From NCBI GenBank assembly GCA_015227615.1, contig JAALGZ010000007.1, positions 1,240,001 through 1,304,000 on the forward strand: a stretch of 64,000 nucleotides of DNA, written 5' to 3'. The notes under the pieces are model-generated. The model worked only from the letters and a program-made list of their open reading frames with translations, was not told the origin of the DNA and searched no databases. This document shows positions 13,001 through 25,455 of this stretch, piece after piece (position 1 is the stretch's first letter; every line of letters starts with the position of its first letter). The DNA is from Labyrinthula sp. Ha (taxonomy: Eukaryota > Sar > Bigyra > Labyrinthulida > Labyrinthulaceae). The position numbers and the translations under genes are program-made.

Positions 13001-15554
13001 GATATTGGTTTGTTGCGTAATCCTTGTTAACAGTACTTGTAGATATCACACAGCTAAGGATCATTTCTATATTCATCGCGTCTGGTTAACTACTACTACT
13101 ATGTCAATAGGTTAATAAAGTTTGTAACTGTATGTATATTATTTTACACCCTGATGTCTGACTGTAAATTGATAAACACAAAACCAAGGTGTACAGAAAA
13201 CCTTAGAAGTACACACTTATCTCCCATAACGAACGGGTTAAAGATACAAGCAAAAATAACTATGGCTTTCTATTAATAGTACAAAGATCTTTGTCCCGAA
13301 GTAAAAACGGAGGTTTAACAGGTGTAGGTCCACAATATTATCCGTCAACGCGACTGTCAAATTTTCTTAGCTTGTTCCATGGTAGGCTGACTTTTAGGTG
13401 GCCTAAGTTTAACATTGAAATTTGATATTTATGAAAGAATATACCTCTATGTGAGATATAAATTTTAATAGTGGATCAATTTTCCATTGGACACACGAGA
13501 AGTTAATAAACTATAGCATGAAACCCGTTTATAATACTGGACTCCTTACGAAGTTAATCTATTCTGCTAAAGTGCAACATATTGTTCCAATCGAGAAAAC
13601 ACTAAAACACTCCAGATTTCTGCACTTGGAACTATTGCAGTACGCATGGGCCATTGCATAAAAATTGATCTCAGTTAGAGGACAGTTAAGTCACCCTAGG
13701 AGAAAACTACAGAACGTTCGTATTCGGAAATATTAATAACACACATTCCAATTGCAGAGGTTAGTTATACAAACCAACAATTTTTTCATGATTAAAAGCA
13801 TCTACACCAAACACCCAGAGGGCAGCCTACTACATAGTTTGCTTAAATTAAAATAATCCCAACCATATTCGTCAAAGACAGATAAAACTTAGGTATAACT
13901 ATAGTTCTATAAACTAGCTATATTATCGCATAATAAATACACGCTCATGCCTCTTGTTTCTCTAGATGCTGCCAGTCACTCCTATGATGCTCACTGCTTT
14001 GAGTCAAAGTAAGTGGTTGTTCTCTTTGCAATTCTTTTACAAGTATATGGTCGTCCCATGCCAGATTCGAGAGTTGGAACGGAATTCCAACATAGCAAGA
14101 GATCGAATTACGATGGTGTAATTTAACCCCTTCCTTGATTTCTAAATGACCATTTAGAAGAATATGATAACACCTACTCATTTCGGAACTTGTTTAAGTT
14201 TTGGGGTCTGTCTCAAGCTCAATTTACTTGTAAAAGCTATATTCTTTGGCAGTGAAAGACACAATAGCTTACAATTGGGATAGAAAAGGTAAAGAGAACC
14301 CTGCCAGTCGAATGGCACCTGCCTATGCGGAAACGGTTTTTTCTCTTCGAGATATGATTCTGCAGATAGTATCCAGTTTTTAACTGCGAAAACCCTTCAA
14401 TAAAAATTGCCAAAATCTTGCTTAGACAATATTTGCAATGAAAAGGCAAATCAGCCTTAAGACTTTTGAAACTGTAAAGACATGAGCATTTTTATTAGTT
14501 GAAAATATATAAATGCCTGATAAGAAAAGAATAAAAAAGAGGAATTGACCTGGAACATGAGAGTGCGCACAGAAGACTTATTGCAAAAAGATTTTGTATT
14601 CAATTAAAGGTTTGTTCAGAATGTTTTAATAGGCTCGGAGCCTTCTAACATCACGTTGGTTATCACCTCTTAGTAATAACAAAGTTGAACCCCCTGAAAC
14701 AGATTTTTAATAGCTTTAGAAATTCTAATAATTAACTTAGAAAAAACTTAAATATATATTTTTTCTTCCTAGTTAGGCTTATGTAGCCACATTGGTTTTA
14801 ATAGGTTTGAAGAAGATTTTAGGTCATGGGCCATCAGTCCTTTGATTCTTGAACTCTACTTCAACCCGTTTCCCTCATGTAAACCAGTAAGAGGTAAGCA
14901 TTATCGCCATCTTAAATATGTCGTTTGTAGTTAACACTTTCGTTTAAATTGAATTGTAGGCTAGAGATACGTTTTGTGTATTTGCTCAACTGTAGTTGTC
15001 CAGATAAGTTATACTTGTGCGTATCATAACGGACAACGGGTTTCTGGGCCCTAGAGCATTATGTTCAGTGTACTATAATGTCATATTTTAAACATGTCGT
15101 TGTTTAAGACCCAATATCTAAGTTCTAACGCACCATCAAGAATTCTAGAGATTGATTCAAAGCTCAAGCAGAATGACAAGCTTAATAAAAAACTTTTTTC
15201 TGTTATATCTTGTAGTTTTAAATTATCCTGAAATTCAGCTATATAATTATTACAATATTGCATTTATTTTTTTTTTGAATTCTAAGCTAGAATATCTTCA
15301 GCACAATTTTTTCTAAATTTGTAACTATGTGTGAAGTGCATTACCTTTCCCAAGAATACTGTGTTCTGAAAATATATCCATTTTGATAATACAATTATCG
15401 AAAAGAAATTGATTCTGATAATTCCTATTTCAAATAACAACAATATTGTTATCGCAAACAAAAGTCAACTACAAGATACAACGCAAACCTAAGTTAACAT
15501 AAAAAGACAAATAAACATTCAAATTTCGAAGAAAACTATAGGAATTAAAATATA
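10008..15554. other. AT-rich intergenic desert
   Basis: No gene supported. Short open frames on both strands (longest below 90 codons) show no domain and no splice-consistent continuation. The first few hundred bases presumably hold the promoter of the minus-strand SH3-PX-FKBP gene and the last few hundred that of the plus-strand SDR gene, but no clear motif is visible. Confidence 0.55.
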
Positions 15555-16496
15555 ATGCTCTCTGTATTGGAAATATGTGGAGTTTTCTTCCTGATCTCTT
15601 TAATTTCATACTGTGTTCCTGCACTACTACCAAAAATCTTCTCACCCCAAGATCTGAAGAAAAGGTATCCGAACGCAGATTGGGCTTTGGTCACTGGAGC
15701 TTCCTCTGGGATTGGACTAGCAATCGCTAAAAAACTTTCTTCCCAGGGATTTAATGTTGTTATTGTTGCATATCCTGATGATACACTGAAGAAAGCTGTT
15801 CCTGAATTAGAAACTATGTTTCCAGAACGAAAGTTCATATCTGTTGGTGTGGATCTTTCTTTACCTGATCTTTCTTTTATGAAAGAAGTAAAAGAAAAGA
15901 CAAAAGATATTGACATATCGCTTATTTTTAATAACGCTGGATACTTGAAAACTGGGTTCTACACTGAAAACTCTTTCGAACAACAACTTGCAAATCATCA
16001 AACTAATTGCACTGCGGTAATTGCAATCACGCATCATTTTCTTAAGCAAATGCTGGACAAAAAACTAAAAGGTTGCTTGTGTTTGACTTCCTCTCCAGCA
16101 GGTTTCATGCCTTCCCCGTTTGTAGTATCTTATGGATCAACGAAAGCTTTCTTGACTGAGTTTGCTTTATCTATTGCCCCAGAAATTGGTCCTGATGGAA
16201 TAGATGTTACTGTTCTTCACCCATCTCCAGTTAATAGTAACTTTTATGCTAGAAAAGATATTCATATGATAGACACACTTAGCTTTATGAAAAGTAAATC
16301 TACTTCACCAGAAAACGTTGCTGACTCTTTGTTCAGGTGTATTGGAAGAAGCTTGATCTGTGACCAAGGCTGGTATACAATAAGTACACGTTTATTACTG
16401 AAGTTAATAGATGTTAACTTTATGGCTCAGATTATTCTAGTCTTTGCACCTTGGTTGCCAGATTATAAGCAAATGAAAGCTTTAAAAAAAGATTAA
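15555..16496 (+). CDS. Very-long-chain 3-oxoacyl-CoA reductase-type SDR
   Basis: Single exon, 313 aa. An N-terminal hydrophobic segment (about 5-25) precedes a classical short-chain dehydrogenase fold: cofactor motif TGASSGIG at 47-54, NNAG at 126-129, and catalytic Ser180, Tyr193 and Lys197 (YGSTK). A second hydrophobic stretch near 285-300 fits membrane anchoring. The anchor, the length and the pattern around SYGSTKAF fit the HSD17B12/KAR (LET-767) family. These reduce 3-ketoacyl-CoA in the ER fatty-acid elongation cycle using NADPH; some relatives act on steroids. Substrate specificity is not visible. The gene is convergent with the SPX gene, 138 bp apart. The start at 15555 is the first in-frame ATG and includes the membrane anchor. 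Confidence 0.85.
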   Translation: MLSVLEICGVFFLISLISYCVPALLPKIFSPQDLKKRYPNADWALVTGASSGIGLAIAKKLSSQGFNVVIVAYPDDTLKKAVPELETMFPERKFISVGVDLSLPDLSFMKEVKEKTKDIDISLIFNNAGYLKTGFYTENSFEQQLANHQTNCTAVIAITHHFLKQMLDKKLKGCLCLTSSPAGFMPSPFVVSYGSTKAFLTEFALSIAPEIGPDGIDVTVLHPSPVNSNFYARKDIHMIDTLSFMKSKSTSPENVADSLFRCIGRSLICDQGWYTISTRLLLKLIDVNFMAQIILVFAPWLPDYKQMKALKKD

Positions 16497-16634
16497 TGCA
16501 TAACTAATTAAGCCCTAAACATGCTTAGATTGATACCTGCTGTACAAACAACATACTTGTATAACAGTTAACAGCCTGTGTAGAATTCTCGACAACATCA
16601 ATTAATAGAACTCAAAATATAATAGCTACATGAT

Positions 16635-17326
16635 TTAGTTTTCTAACCCCACTTTACAGGTACAGTCGTTCTTTCTCTTCCTTTCATTGTCTTTGTTATC
16701 TGGAATGAACTGATGAAGTTGCTCAAACTCATCAGTCAAATACTTGATACCCTTTCTAACTTTTGTTTGCTGCGCAAAGTTCTGTGAATTAACCATTTTA
16801 GTCATGTATTTGTGCTTTGTATTAAACCCAGTATACCGGTCATGTTTCTTCAATACTTTTTGAAAACCACAGTAATTCAACACTGCATAATTTTCAATTA
16901 AGACTAACCGGAGATGAAGAGAGGTGCATCTTTCCAAAAGTTTTTCCGTTTCTGTTTTAAGATCTGATACTTGCTTTTTGTTCGTCCGGAAGTCCGCTAG
17001 ATCTGCAGCCAGAGGTAAAAAATCAACAAGAGCAGAGCTTTCCAACCGCGAGTAAACAGCTGCAACTTTTTTCAGTTCTGCAAGTAAAGAGCTAAAAAAC
17101 TGCTTCTCTCCTTCTGATGATTTCATTTCAGAAACCTTTCGCTCGGGTTGAACTTCTTCATCAGCACTACTCCTATCAGTTACACAATTCTTAAGCATTT
17201 TCTTCAGCTAAAGCCAGTGAAAGGAGAAAAAGAGATTACCTTCTTGTAGTCCATCCACTCTTCTGGGGTGCAAAATGAAGCAGGAGACGCTTGAGAAGCA
17301 CCAAGAATCTTTTTTCCAAATTTCAT
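16635..17326 (-). CDS. SPX-domain protein
   Basis: Two exons (17326-17240 and 17207-16635) joined across a 32-nt intron give 219 aa. The first exon begins MKFGKKI and ends with WMDYKK, continuing as LKKMLKN in exon 2, which is the standard SPX start. The hallmark lysine-rich helix NYCGFQKVLKKHDRYTG lies at about 140-156, and these Lys residues form the inositol-pyrophosphate-binding surface in known SPX domains. A charged helical region links the two halves. The protein is essentially a lone SPX domain with a short basic Cys-containing tail, like stand-alone plant SPX regulators of phosphate starvation. No EXS, VTC, RING or transporter domain follows. The likely role is sensing phosphate status through a partner protein, which is not identifiable here. 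Confidence 0.88.
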
Positions 17327-18298
17327 TGAATTCCTCGTTTGTTCTTGTTGGGTTTACGTGGAACTTGAACCTATACTTTTTATTCCCTTACAGATTCAAA
17401 CCGCACTTAAATTTGTTCAGTCGATTCAAATACCAATTATTTTGGGCAAAAATCTCGTTCGGAACAAATACATAATGGAGAAGCACACCTACGCGGAACG
17501 ATTGATCCTGAATTCTCTTTGACGACCGGTGCTCTTTCTTTTCAAAAGCAACTAAAACCACTTTCCCACAAGCAGCAACACATAAACCTGTCCAACTAAC
17601 TTTCCATTTCACTTATCTAAGCAAGAGTGTAAGGATACTCACCTAGAACAAAAATAATCTAGAATCTCGAGAGAAAGTCTTAAAAGAGGTATCTAGAAAC
17701 GAGCACGATTGCGGAGATGTAAAAAATAGGGTAATTGTTTCTTTACATTCTGCACGAATACTCTTACTTTTGAGACCTAGTTTCTGTGACGTGGTGAATG
17801 AAAGAGGAGCCCTGTATACAATTAGTTCAAATTTGCTCAAGAGACTCTTACACAGGAAGCCAAAAAAAGAAACGCTTGAGAGGTTTTTTAGCTAGAGAAG
17901 ATAACAGCTGATCAAGAAATCAAAACATCAAGCTTAGTTCAAATAATACATACGCAAAAACACTCTTGTTCAGAAATTTGGCAGTATCCTAGTATTCTGC
18001 AGGCAGTCTTTACAAGATGATATATTTTACAGGAAGAAGTGTCCCGCGCCTAGGCTGGCTTAAACGTGAAAACGATGTCTTTCCCAACAACTCCCTCAAG
18101 ACATTGACGTAGCTGAGAGATATAACATTGAGGTATTTCTTATTTAGGCTCGCTTTTCTATATTATACTTAGAACGCTTTGAGTACTTTTATAGTTTTAT
18201 TTACGGTTATGCAATACTGAGTTATTATATGAGAAATATTAATGTGACAATACTGTAAAGCAGAGAACACGTTGACCAACAGAAGAATCAACTTTATG
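17327..18298. other. Intergenic stretch with possible decayed coding fragments
   Basis: No full gene is supported. Two minus-strand open frames lie in tandem (17643-17840 and 17388-17612). The second contains KVVLVAFEK, close to KVVLVALEK in the TIR-like domain of the ROCO protein in this window. No splice pair joins the two frames convincingly, so they are treated as relics or chance. Confidence 0.35.
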
Positions 18299-19310
18299 GG
18301 GATAGTATTTATACACTCCAGAGTTAAAAACGTCACTCTTCCAATTCTACCAATACCACAATTGCCCAAAACTATTAATCAAAACCAATAAATAAAAACA
18401 AAATGACAAATGAAAAAGTAAGAATATTCAAGTCATATCGATTTTCAAGTAAGAATGATCAAGGGAAAGTGATTTTGTACGAAGCAGGGAAGAGTGACAA
18501 GGATCATCGAGCAAGAATTTTCAAGGGAAAATGATTTTGTACGAAGCAGGGTAGAGTGACAAGGATCATCAAGCAAGAATTTTCAAGAGAAGGCGAATAA
18601 CGAAATTCAAGCGTCGTTCAAGGATTCAAGGGAAAGCAAAATTCAAAGTTATTTTATTCAAATAAATATAATAAGATATGAGTTCAACGGATAAGGGAAA
18701 TGAAAGAAAAATTATTTTTACAGAACTAGAATATTTTGTATTAGCCTTAAACCACTTAAGTTTTAAATTTAATTATAAGAAAAATCTTAATCTTCTCGGT
18801 TTCAGTTTTCAAAATCATTTGTCTCAAGCTTCTAACTATTTCAGCTCACAAATATATTTATAAATGTTCAGATGTATTTTCAAGTTTCTGTATTCAACCT
18901 ATGGAAAAAGATTTAAATCCATCCTCATCTTCATCGAGGGCCGAGTGGGGAGGGAGGGCCGAGCCATGGGGGCCATTTTTAAAGGCGCGGGCAGCATGAA
19001 AGGCTCCCCGCTACGCTAAGATCAGTAAACTTTACATTTTATTGTGTTTTCACTTTAAAAGGTATCAAGTAAATTTTAAGTGTACTTCACTTTTTCCTCT
19101 GCCCCCTCTATATTTTGTCTAAGCATGGGCTGGGGTTCATAGTGTTGTGCTTTGAAGTTCTGCTATTAAGCTTCCGTTAAGTTATATGGAATTCCACCAA
19201 AAATCACTACCGGTACACCATTTCCTTTTCGCCTTGAAACCCCCTACAATCCCTAACGGAAGAGTGGCGTTTTTAACTCTGGAGTGTAAAAATCCGGTTC
19301 CAACTTTATG
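18290..19310. mobile_element. Non-autonomous MULE with 9-bp target duplication
   Basis: The element spans 18299-19301 (1003 bp). Perfect 9-bp direct repeats AACTTTATG flank it at 18290-18298 and 19302-19310. The ends are inverted repeats: left 18314-18342 and right 19258-19286 match over 29 bases with one difference, and the outermost bases (GGGATAGTATTT and GGAACCGGATTT) also agree in part. The same terminal pattern (GG..TAG.ATTTTT..ACTCC(A/G)GAGT) and the inner CAATTGCCCAAAA motif occur in the transposase-bearing MULE at 59073-62112, so this is a non-autonomous relative. It has no transposase ORF. Inside are a 62-bp tandem repeat and a conspicuously G+C-rich block (about 18935-19015). The intact duplications suggest fairly recent insertion. 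Confidence 0.85.
18460..18583. repeat. 62-bp tandem repeat, two copies
   Basis: Copies at 18460-18521 and 18522-18583 differ at only a few bases. Each starts CAAGGGAAA and ends CAAGAATTTT. Partial copies of the CAAG..TTTTCAAG motif continue on either side. The repeat is internal to the non-autonomous MULE and resembles the CAAGGATT/CAAGATTTT motifs repeated beside the transposase of the 59-62 kb MULE, so it may be a subterminal transposase-binding array. Confidence 0.85.
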
Positions 19311-22300
19311 TAGTACAGATTTGTTCTCGGCTGTACACTTATTTTACTTAACATTTATCTTCATTATTCAATTATATTATACTTTGCGACATACTACTTC
19401 CATTTTACACTTACACCAAACTTATATTACCTTTTACTTATATTTCCCTCCGATTTGCTCACTGTATCGAACTTACTGAAGGAATTTATTATCTACTTAA
19501 GGAACTTTGCTAATTATATTGGCTAAGGAATAAGAGATTTTTCATAAAACTAGGATTTTACGCAAGGTTTTTAACGCTTATATTTTTACAACTCTAGCCT
19601 AGGCATACCCACACTCCTCAAAACTATAGAGTGAAGTTAAATAAAGCAAATGAACTGATTGCAACAAAAAAGTGGATTTTTGCCCTTATTTGAACCCTGT
19701 TAAGCTGTTCTCAAGGTTTATATCATGCTAATCATGTTGCTCTGCGGTAACGAATCTCTGCCCAGTCTATTCCCCGGTAAAAGATTTAACTTCTGGATTA
19801 CATTCCTCAGAATTACAACAAAGCTCATTCTTTCAATGTGGCCAGACTCCGTCAAGGGAGCTACATAGCAACGATATGAATAACTTATGTATTAACACCA
19901 ATGTGGCCTTACAGGATTAATAGTTAGAGTGAGAAATTCTAAATTTTCATGCTAAAAAGTTAACAGTGATAACTACTTGATAAATAAATAATTGTGAAGG
20001 TCACCTCTGTCCTATCTTTAGTGAATAAAGTTTAAGCAAACAATAACCCTAAAACAATATTAGTTGAAAATGAAACCTATGTAGACTTCTTCAACTATGA
20101 CACTGCTGCTGTATTTAACGGCAATAAACTATGATACTATACAATATTTTGCACATTTCGACATATTTGAAGTTATCTCTGGTTCAGCACATGATTCACA
20201 CTTAGAAACCTGGGTCTTTACTGATTTAGTAGTTGTAACTAAAGCTAAGATAGTTTATCTAACCGAATCCATGCGCTATATACTTTATGGTTACTATCTC
20301 CCTTTTTATTCTTCAACTTAGTAGTTACTGACGACTTAATCCACGCATTACATCACACATGCCTAGCGACAATACTTAGGGGATGATATTCTCTAGATTT
20401 TACAAACTTTATAACTGTAAATAAGCTAACAGAGAAATATGATACGGAACAATCACAGAAAACTATATAACTAATAGCCAGATATCATCCTTATGACCGA
20501 AGTACTTTAGTCCTTAATGTTCAGAGCAAAATTAAATACCTGTTAACTCAATTTCATAAAAAACAACCGTTAAGGCTAATACATACCTATCCTACAAGAA
20601 ATATATTAACTGAATAAGTTCTTTTCTACCTTCCGAGATAGAAAATATTCAGATATTATTTGCTGCCTTTAAGCGAGGAGAAATTGCCTAATATATCCAT
20701 AGATCCATATTTCAAGGGAAAGATTAACACAGAGTCAATATTTTCGAATGACCGAACAAGGATGAAAGGTCCATTGAACTCTAAGACATGGTCATTGCTT
20801 TCTATTTGTACCTAAATAATTCTTGGTTAATTGTCAACATATTAACTCTCTCTATCAATCAATTCAGTGCCCATTTGCTATATAACACTTAATACAACTT
20901 CAGAGAACATTCTAAGTCTTATATCAAGTTTAAGAACATCCATTAAATTCTGGAGGATATGAAACTGGTGCTACATTGACAAGAAAAGAAAACTGTTGCA
21001 AATACAAGTATTAACTACATATCAGTTAAATATAAAAAACATCAGGACTGATGTTGCTAGCTTGTATTACTCGAAATTTACTCTAACACAGTTTTATAGC
21101 GTTTTTACTTTAGTACGTAACGGCGATGAGCTCCCCGGATTTGGAACATTGTATTATTTCACTCAGGGAAGCTTCATTAACAGTTTTCGGATAATTCTGC
21201 TGAACTGAAAATTTTGAACTTCAGAGGACTTTTCAGCTTAGGAGCTTTAAAATCTCAAGGACTATTTGCGTTTCTCTACATAAAAAGATAGGAATTCTTC
21301 AATTGAAGAATGAATTGATTGATTTCCAAGAGCATTCTGAAAAAAATACCCATGCAAAACTAAATGTAGATCACCAATTCAACTTATTGAAATCTCTTTT
21401 TATGTGTCCTTTATCCAGAGCAATTTTCTAACATAACTAACAAGACTAATACCTAAGCACACCAGGTATAGTTTCATTGAATTTTGTAAAACTATACTTT
21501 TATACTTTGTCTTTTCCGATGAAGAACAACGCATTTACAATCTAGAAAGAAATATCATAGTCATACGCGCCTTATTAAGTCTTTACTTCAAGTATACACC
21601 AATTTGGGTATTTATTCTTTGACTCATTACGGGTAGTAACATATTTACTGATCCAATCTCTCTTGAAAGACTACATTTCACTATAGTTTCGAAGAATTAT
21701 CCCGGTTGTGTGCAACTATCCTATTCATATCCTCTTATGTATTTTTCATGTCTGTATATTAAGGAGTTCGGGTTATTCTTAGAAATTTATTACTTAATTT
21801 TTTTCCTCATATTGGTTTTAGATCAGAAACCAATTGAGATTGAGGTTAGATATAAGGAATGCTTCTGAGTGTATCTAATTTAGTTTCTGGGCCTAACATA
21901 TTACCAAAAAAATTAATTATTTAGCTAAGATTCCGATAAATACTTTTTATTTGGTTTAAAAGTGAATTCTTCTTATTTAGATTCATATGATTGCGAAGTC
22001 TTATAACATCTCTTTCACCGGTAGCCACATCTTCAAAATACTATGGTGTATATTCTTCAAATATACCAAAATACCTGACATATCGTTGAAAACTACGTTC
22101 TGTATGACCGATACATATAAGAATCACAGTCCTTATCATAGTAATAGCTGGATAATTGTGGCAACATAATTTTAGCACAGCACTGCAGCTATGCAACTAA
22201 TCTCTGTGTCAGCAATTAGTCTTCACTATCGTTTCTTATTTATGTATTCTGGGTTATCAACTTTTCCAATGTTCTTACATTATCTAACTCTATCATAAAA

Positions 22301-24192
22301 ATTTGGTTACTAAATTCAACAACCCTAGGTTAGTTATTAACGTTGGTGAGACCATTTGCATTTTTTTTTACTCGACTACAACTCGCTACTCTTTTTTCAT
22401 TAGGATCATAGTTACAGTTAGATAGAACATTTCTTTGTTGTTAGATTGTTAGAGTATCTTTGCAATTACATTTTAATAGTTAATAATATAGCGACCAACA
22501 AATTCTCAAAATTAAAAAATATAGCTTTTAATAGAAGAGATTATTCTCCTTTGGAACATCAACTTGTTGGCAAAGTCTCAGCATTAATTTTGCTACTTTC
22601 AGCACTAACACCTTTTAGAGCGACTGAATGCAAGCATTTATCATGAGACTTCAAGATGGCTTTAAACATTTTCGTATCTGTAGAATTGAAACAGATGTTT
22701 CCCGGAGTTAATATCAGCTTTGTGCATGATATCTCGTAGGTGAGCAACCATGAGAAATTGCATGTACCACCTTATGATACTGATTTTGACTCAGCCCAAA
22801 TGTACCCTCAACGCATGATTATTGAACCAGAAGTTGGTGCTACTAACTTTTAATCCGGACCTCTTTGAACTTTGCAGGAATGTGCCTCTGTGTGTTTATC
22901 AACAGTTCTTGAATAAGTTCAATTCCTTTCTAATCAGTGCACGTAGTTTACTTTTTACAAATTTGTCCCATTACCAGTATAACTTTTTCTGGATAAGAAG
23001 CTAGCTGAGAGCATCGGTAGTAACATATGGTCCACTCAACACCAAAGAAGTCATCTTTAGATTTTCAACCTTGATTATTTTTATTATGCATAACCTTAAG
23101 GTGGTTGCTAAGCTCATAATTATTTTTTTTGTATCAGCTGGGGCGTGAAGTACTTTTTGTTAGGAAAGCAAGAGCTGCCTCACTTTCTCGCTGTGTCTTG
23201 TTCCTTGCTTCAAACAGCATAAACCTTCTTGTATCACTAATTAGAAAGTTTCTATTAGTATGAAGGAAGAAACCAAGCCCACATTTAGCTAGACAAAGTT
23301 GCAGTAAGAAGAAAATTGACCTAACATGATTGAATAAGTTTAACAACTGATTGAGTAATTCTTGAACTAGGTTGTTGCGTGTTAACATTTTAGTGAACAG
23401 ATGTGACATTTGCATGGATAACAAGTATATTTCTTTCACAAGGGTATAGAGAGCATTATAGTCAATAAGACAGTATAGAAGTATTCCGGTGCAGCTCAGA
23501 CTCAACTAAGAATATACTCTGGGGAATTATAGTTAGAGATTTTAGACAGCTTAGTATAGCTGGTAAGAGCTACTATAATTCAAATTTTGAACGTACATTA
23601 GTCTACCCTACCTTGAATCACATCAAGGTAAAGGTTTGATTTAAGTTCTTGTCAGCTGAGTTGAAACCTTGAGAAAACGTACATAGCAAACTTTTTAAAT
23701 ATTTTGCTAGGTGATGAAGCATTTTGGTGGACGTCCTATATCCTACCAGTTCTTTCAGTATTGTATCATACTCTAAGCAAAACCTATTTTCGATTTGGGC
23801 TTCCAGGTTCATGTCTTCTATTCTTGACATTTTTCTCCTTCTTCCTCACTTTGAGAGTAAGAAAGTGACCCAAATAAGTTTATCCAAAAAAAGAAGAGTA
23901 CTTCCTCTGAGTAATTAATAGACTGAAATCATACTCGAAGTAGCTTGTCTGGGAAATGTATTCTTCGGCAGTTCCTATGCCTCAAAATGTCTTTAAGCAT
24001 AAAATTCGTTATATTTGAATAAGAAAATATAAACACTAGCATGAGAGGGGGAATTTGATATCTTGATCACGGTTTGAATGGCATTTGTCCAGGGGAAACA
24101 GCAGCATCCTTAGAAATCAAGAGGCATAGAACAATGAGAAAGTACGAAGAAAGATTAACAACAGCGATTTTGCAGTTATGCAGAGCATCGAG
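19311..24192. other. AT-rich intergenic desert with weak open frames
   Basis: No gene can be named. The best candidates are two minus-strand frames, 23618-23830 (starts MSRIEDMNLEAQIENRF, 70 codons) and 23134-23505 (123 codons). Their composition looks protein-like, but the roughly 110-nt gap between them has no splice pair that keeps frame, and neither matches a family I recognise. They could be an undescribed short gene or a decayed one. The rest shows only short AT-rich frames. Confidence 0.45.
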
Positions 24193-25220
24193 TCAAACAA
24201 ACGTGGCAATGAAAACGGTGTAGTCATCTAAGTTCAGAGTTGCGTGAAGCCAATCAGCTGGAAAATACATAATGTCACCTACACAATAACAACAGGAAAT
24301 AAAAGGTGACCTTGTTCAATTTTGCATTGAATGAAATCTTCAAGATAATTAGGCGTATATTTTGGTAAGCTCAGCTTTAACCAATCCAATGTTGTCTTAT
24401 CTGGATCAAAATCTTTTAGAGCAGTACTTGGAGGAAAGAGATAGAACATTTTACTACCATGTACTAGTTCTAAAAACGTTGGACCATGGAAATGAAAGGG
24501 AACACCAGAATATTTGTCTGCCACGCCGAAACTAAGTGTCTCCTGCCATTGCATTTCTTTGAAATTATGCGTTGGGGCTTTGTAGTAACTAAGGAAACCA
24601 TCCCACTCAGCACCAAAGTGAGAGCCGAAAAGATATTTAGTTTCATTCCCAAGTTTTTTTGTATTTTTAGAACCCAACTGATCTATATACTCGGACAATG
24701 TAAAGTCTGTCCAGTTTCTTCCTGTGTGGGTATTTGCTGTGGAAACTTCAACAAATAGGTTACCAAAAATCTTTTTGAGGGAGTTTTTTGCAGTAAGTTT
24801 GAAAAAACTCATTTTATACTCAATATTTTGATTAAATACCGCAGATTTAGATTTTTTCAGTAACACTGGGTGGGTATTAAAATACTTTTCATAAAACTTT
24901 CTTGTAGATGACTCGTCGAAGCCTACGTTGTGTAGGGCAGTGCAATGCTTATTATCCAAGTACTCTGGTGCATCTGCTTCAAATAATTTAGATAATAAAA
25001 AGGCGATAAAAAATGTAAGTAGAGCACAAAGGTAATACTTACAATAAATGTCTCTCGAATATTCGGTACATTTCTCTAAACCGTTTCTTTCAGTCTGTTT
25101 CATTTCAGTTTTTTTAACCTGCGGTAATACCATATTGGTAAAGTAAGAATAAACTAAAATATCATTTTGTTCGGTCCCATTTCCCGGAAAAATAACTTCT
25201 GATACTTGAATAAACCTCAA
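24193..25220 (-). CDS. JMJD8-like JmjC-domain membrane protein
   Basis: Two exons (25220-24311 and 24278-24193), split by a 32-nt intron, give up to 331 aa. A hydrophobic segment at about 62-80 (signal anchor) precedes a JmjC domain. The iron-site region reads PFHFHGPTFLELVHGSK (about 241-257), with a distal His in YFPADWLHATLNL (about 308-320). The conserved FGAEWDGFL and DKTTLDWLK stretches and the TVFIATFV ending match JMJD8, an ER-luminal, catalytically uncertain JmjC protein whose first motif is likewise H-x-H instead of H-x-D/E. The last exon supplies the distal His, so the intron is needed for a complete fold. Met30 (25133) is an alternative start that keeps the membrane anchor. The gene is divergent from the ROCO gene. 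Substrate unknown. Confidence 0.88.
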
Positions 25221-25455
25221 AATGTTTTCCGTACCTAGATATAAACAAAACTGTTCTTTCTTTGTAGCTTACTTATTTTTTAGCAAAGGTTTGCAGAATA
25301 AGGCACCAAGCTGATTTCGACCGTTTTTGTAATGATAACCAAGTCTTAGACGAAGTATTGCACGTTGCGTAACTGGGTTTAGTTCCACTTACTCTTAGAT
25401 TCTATTTTTGGGATTCAAAGAAAAATCCTGATGACATTAAACGAGGTTTTAAAAG

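Noticed and set aside
17643-17840. 65-codon minus-strand frame upstream of the TIR-like fragment
   Set aside because: A candidate 26-nt intron would join it to the next frame, but stop codons flank the junction in the needed phase.
18937-19015. CpG island or rRNA fragment
   Set aside because: The block is G+C-rich, but no rRNA helix or conserved rRNA motif was recognised and it lies wholly inside a transposon.
23134-23830. Possible two-exon minus-strand gene
   Set aside because: The roughly 110-nt gap has no GT..AG pair that keeps both frames open, and neither part matches a known family.
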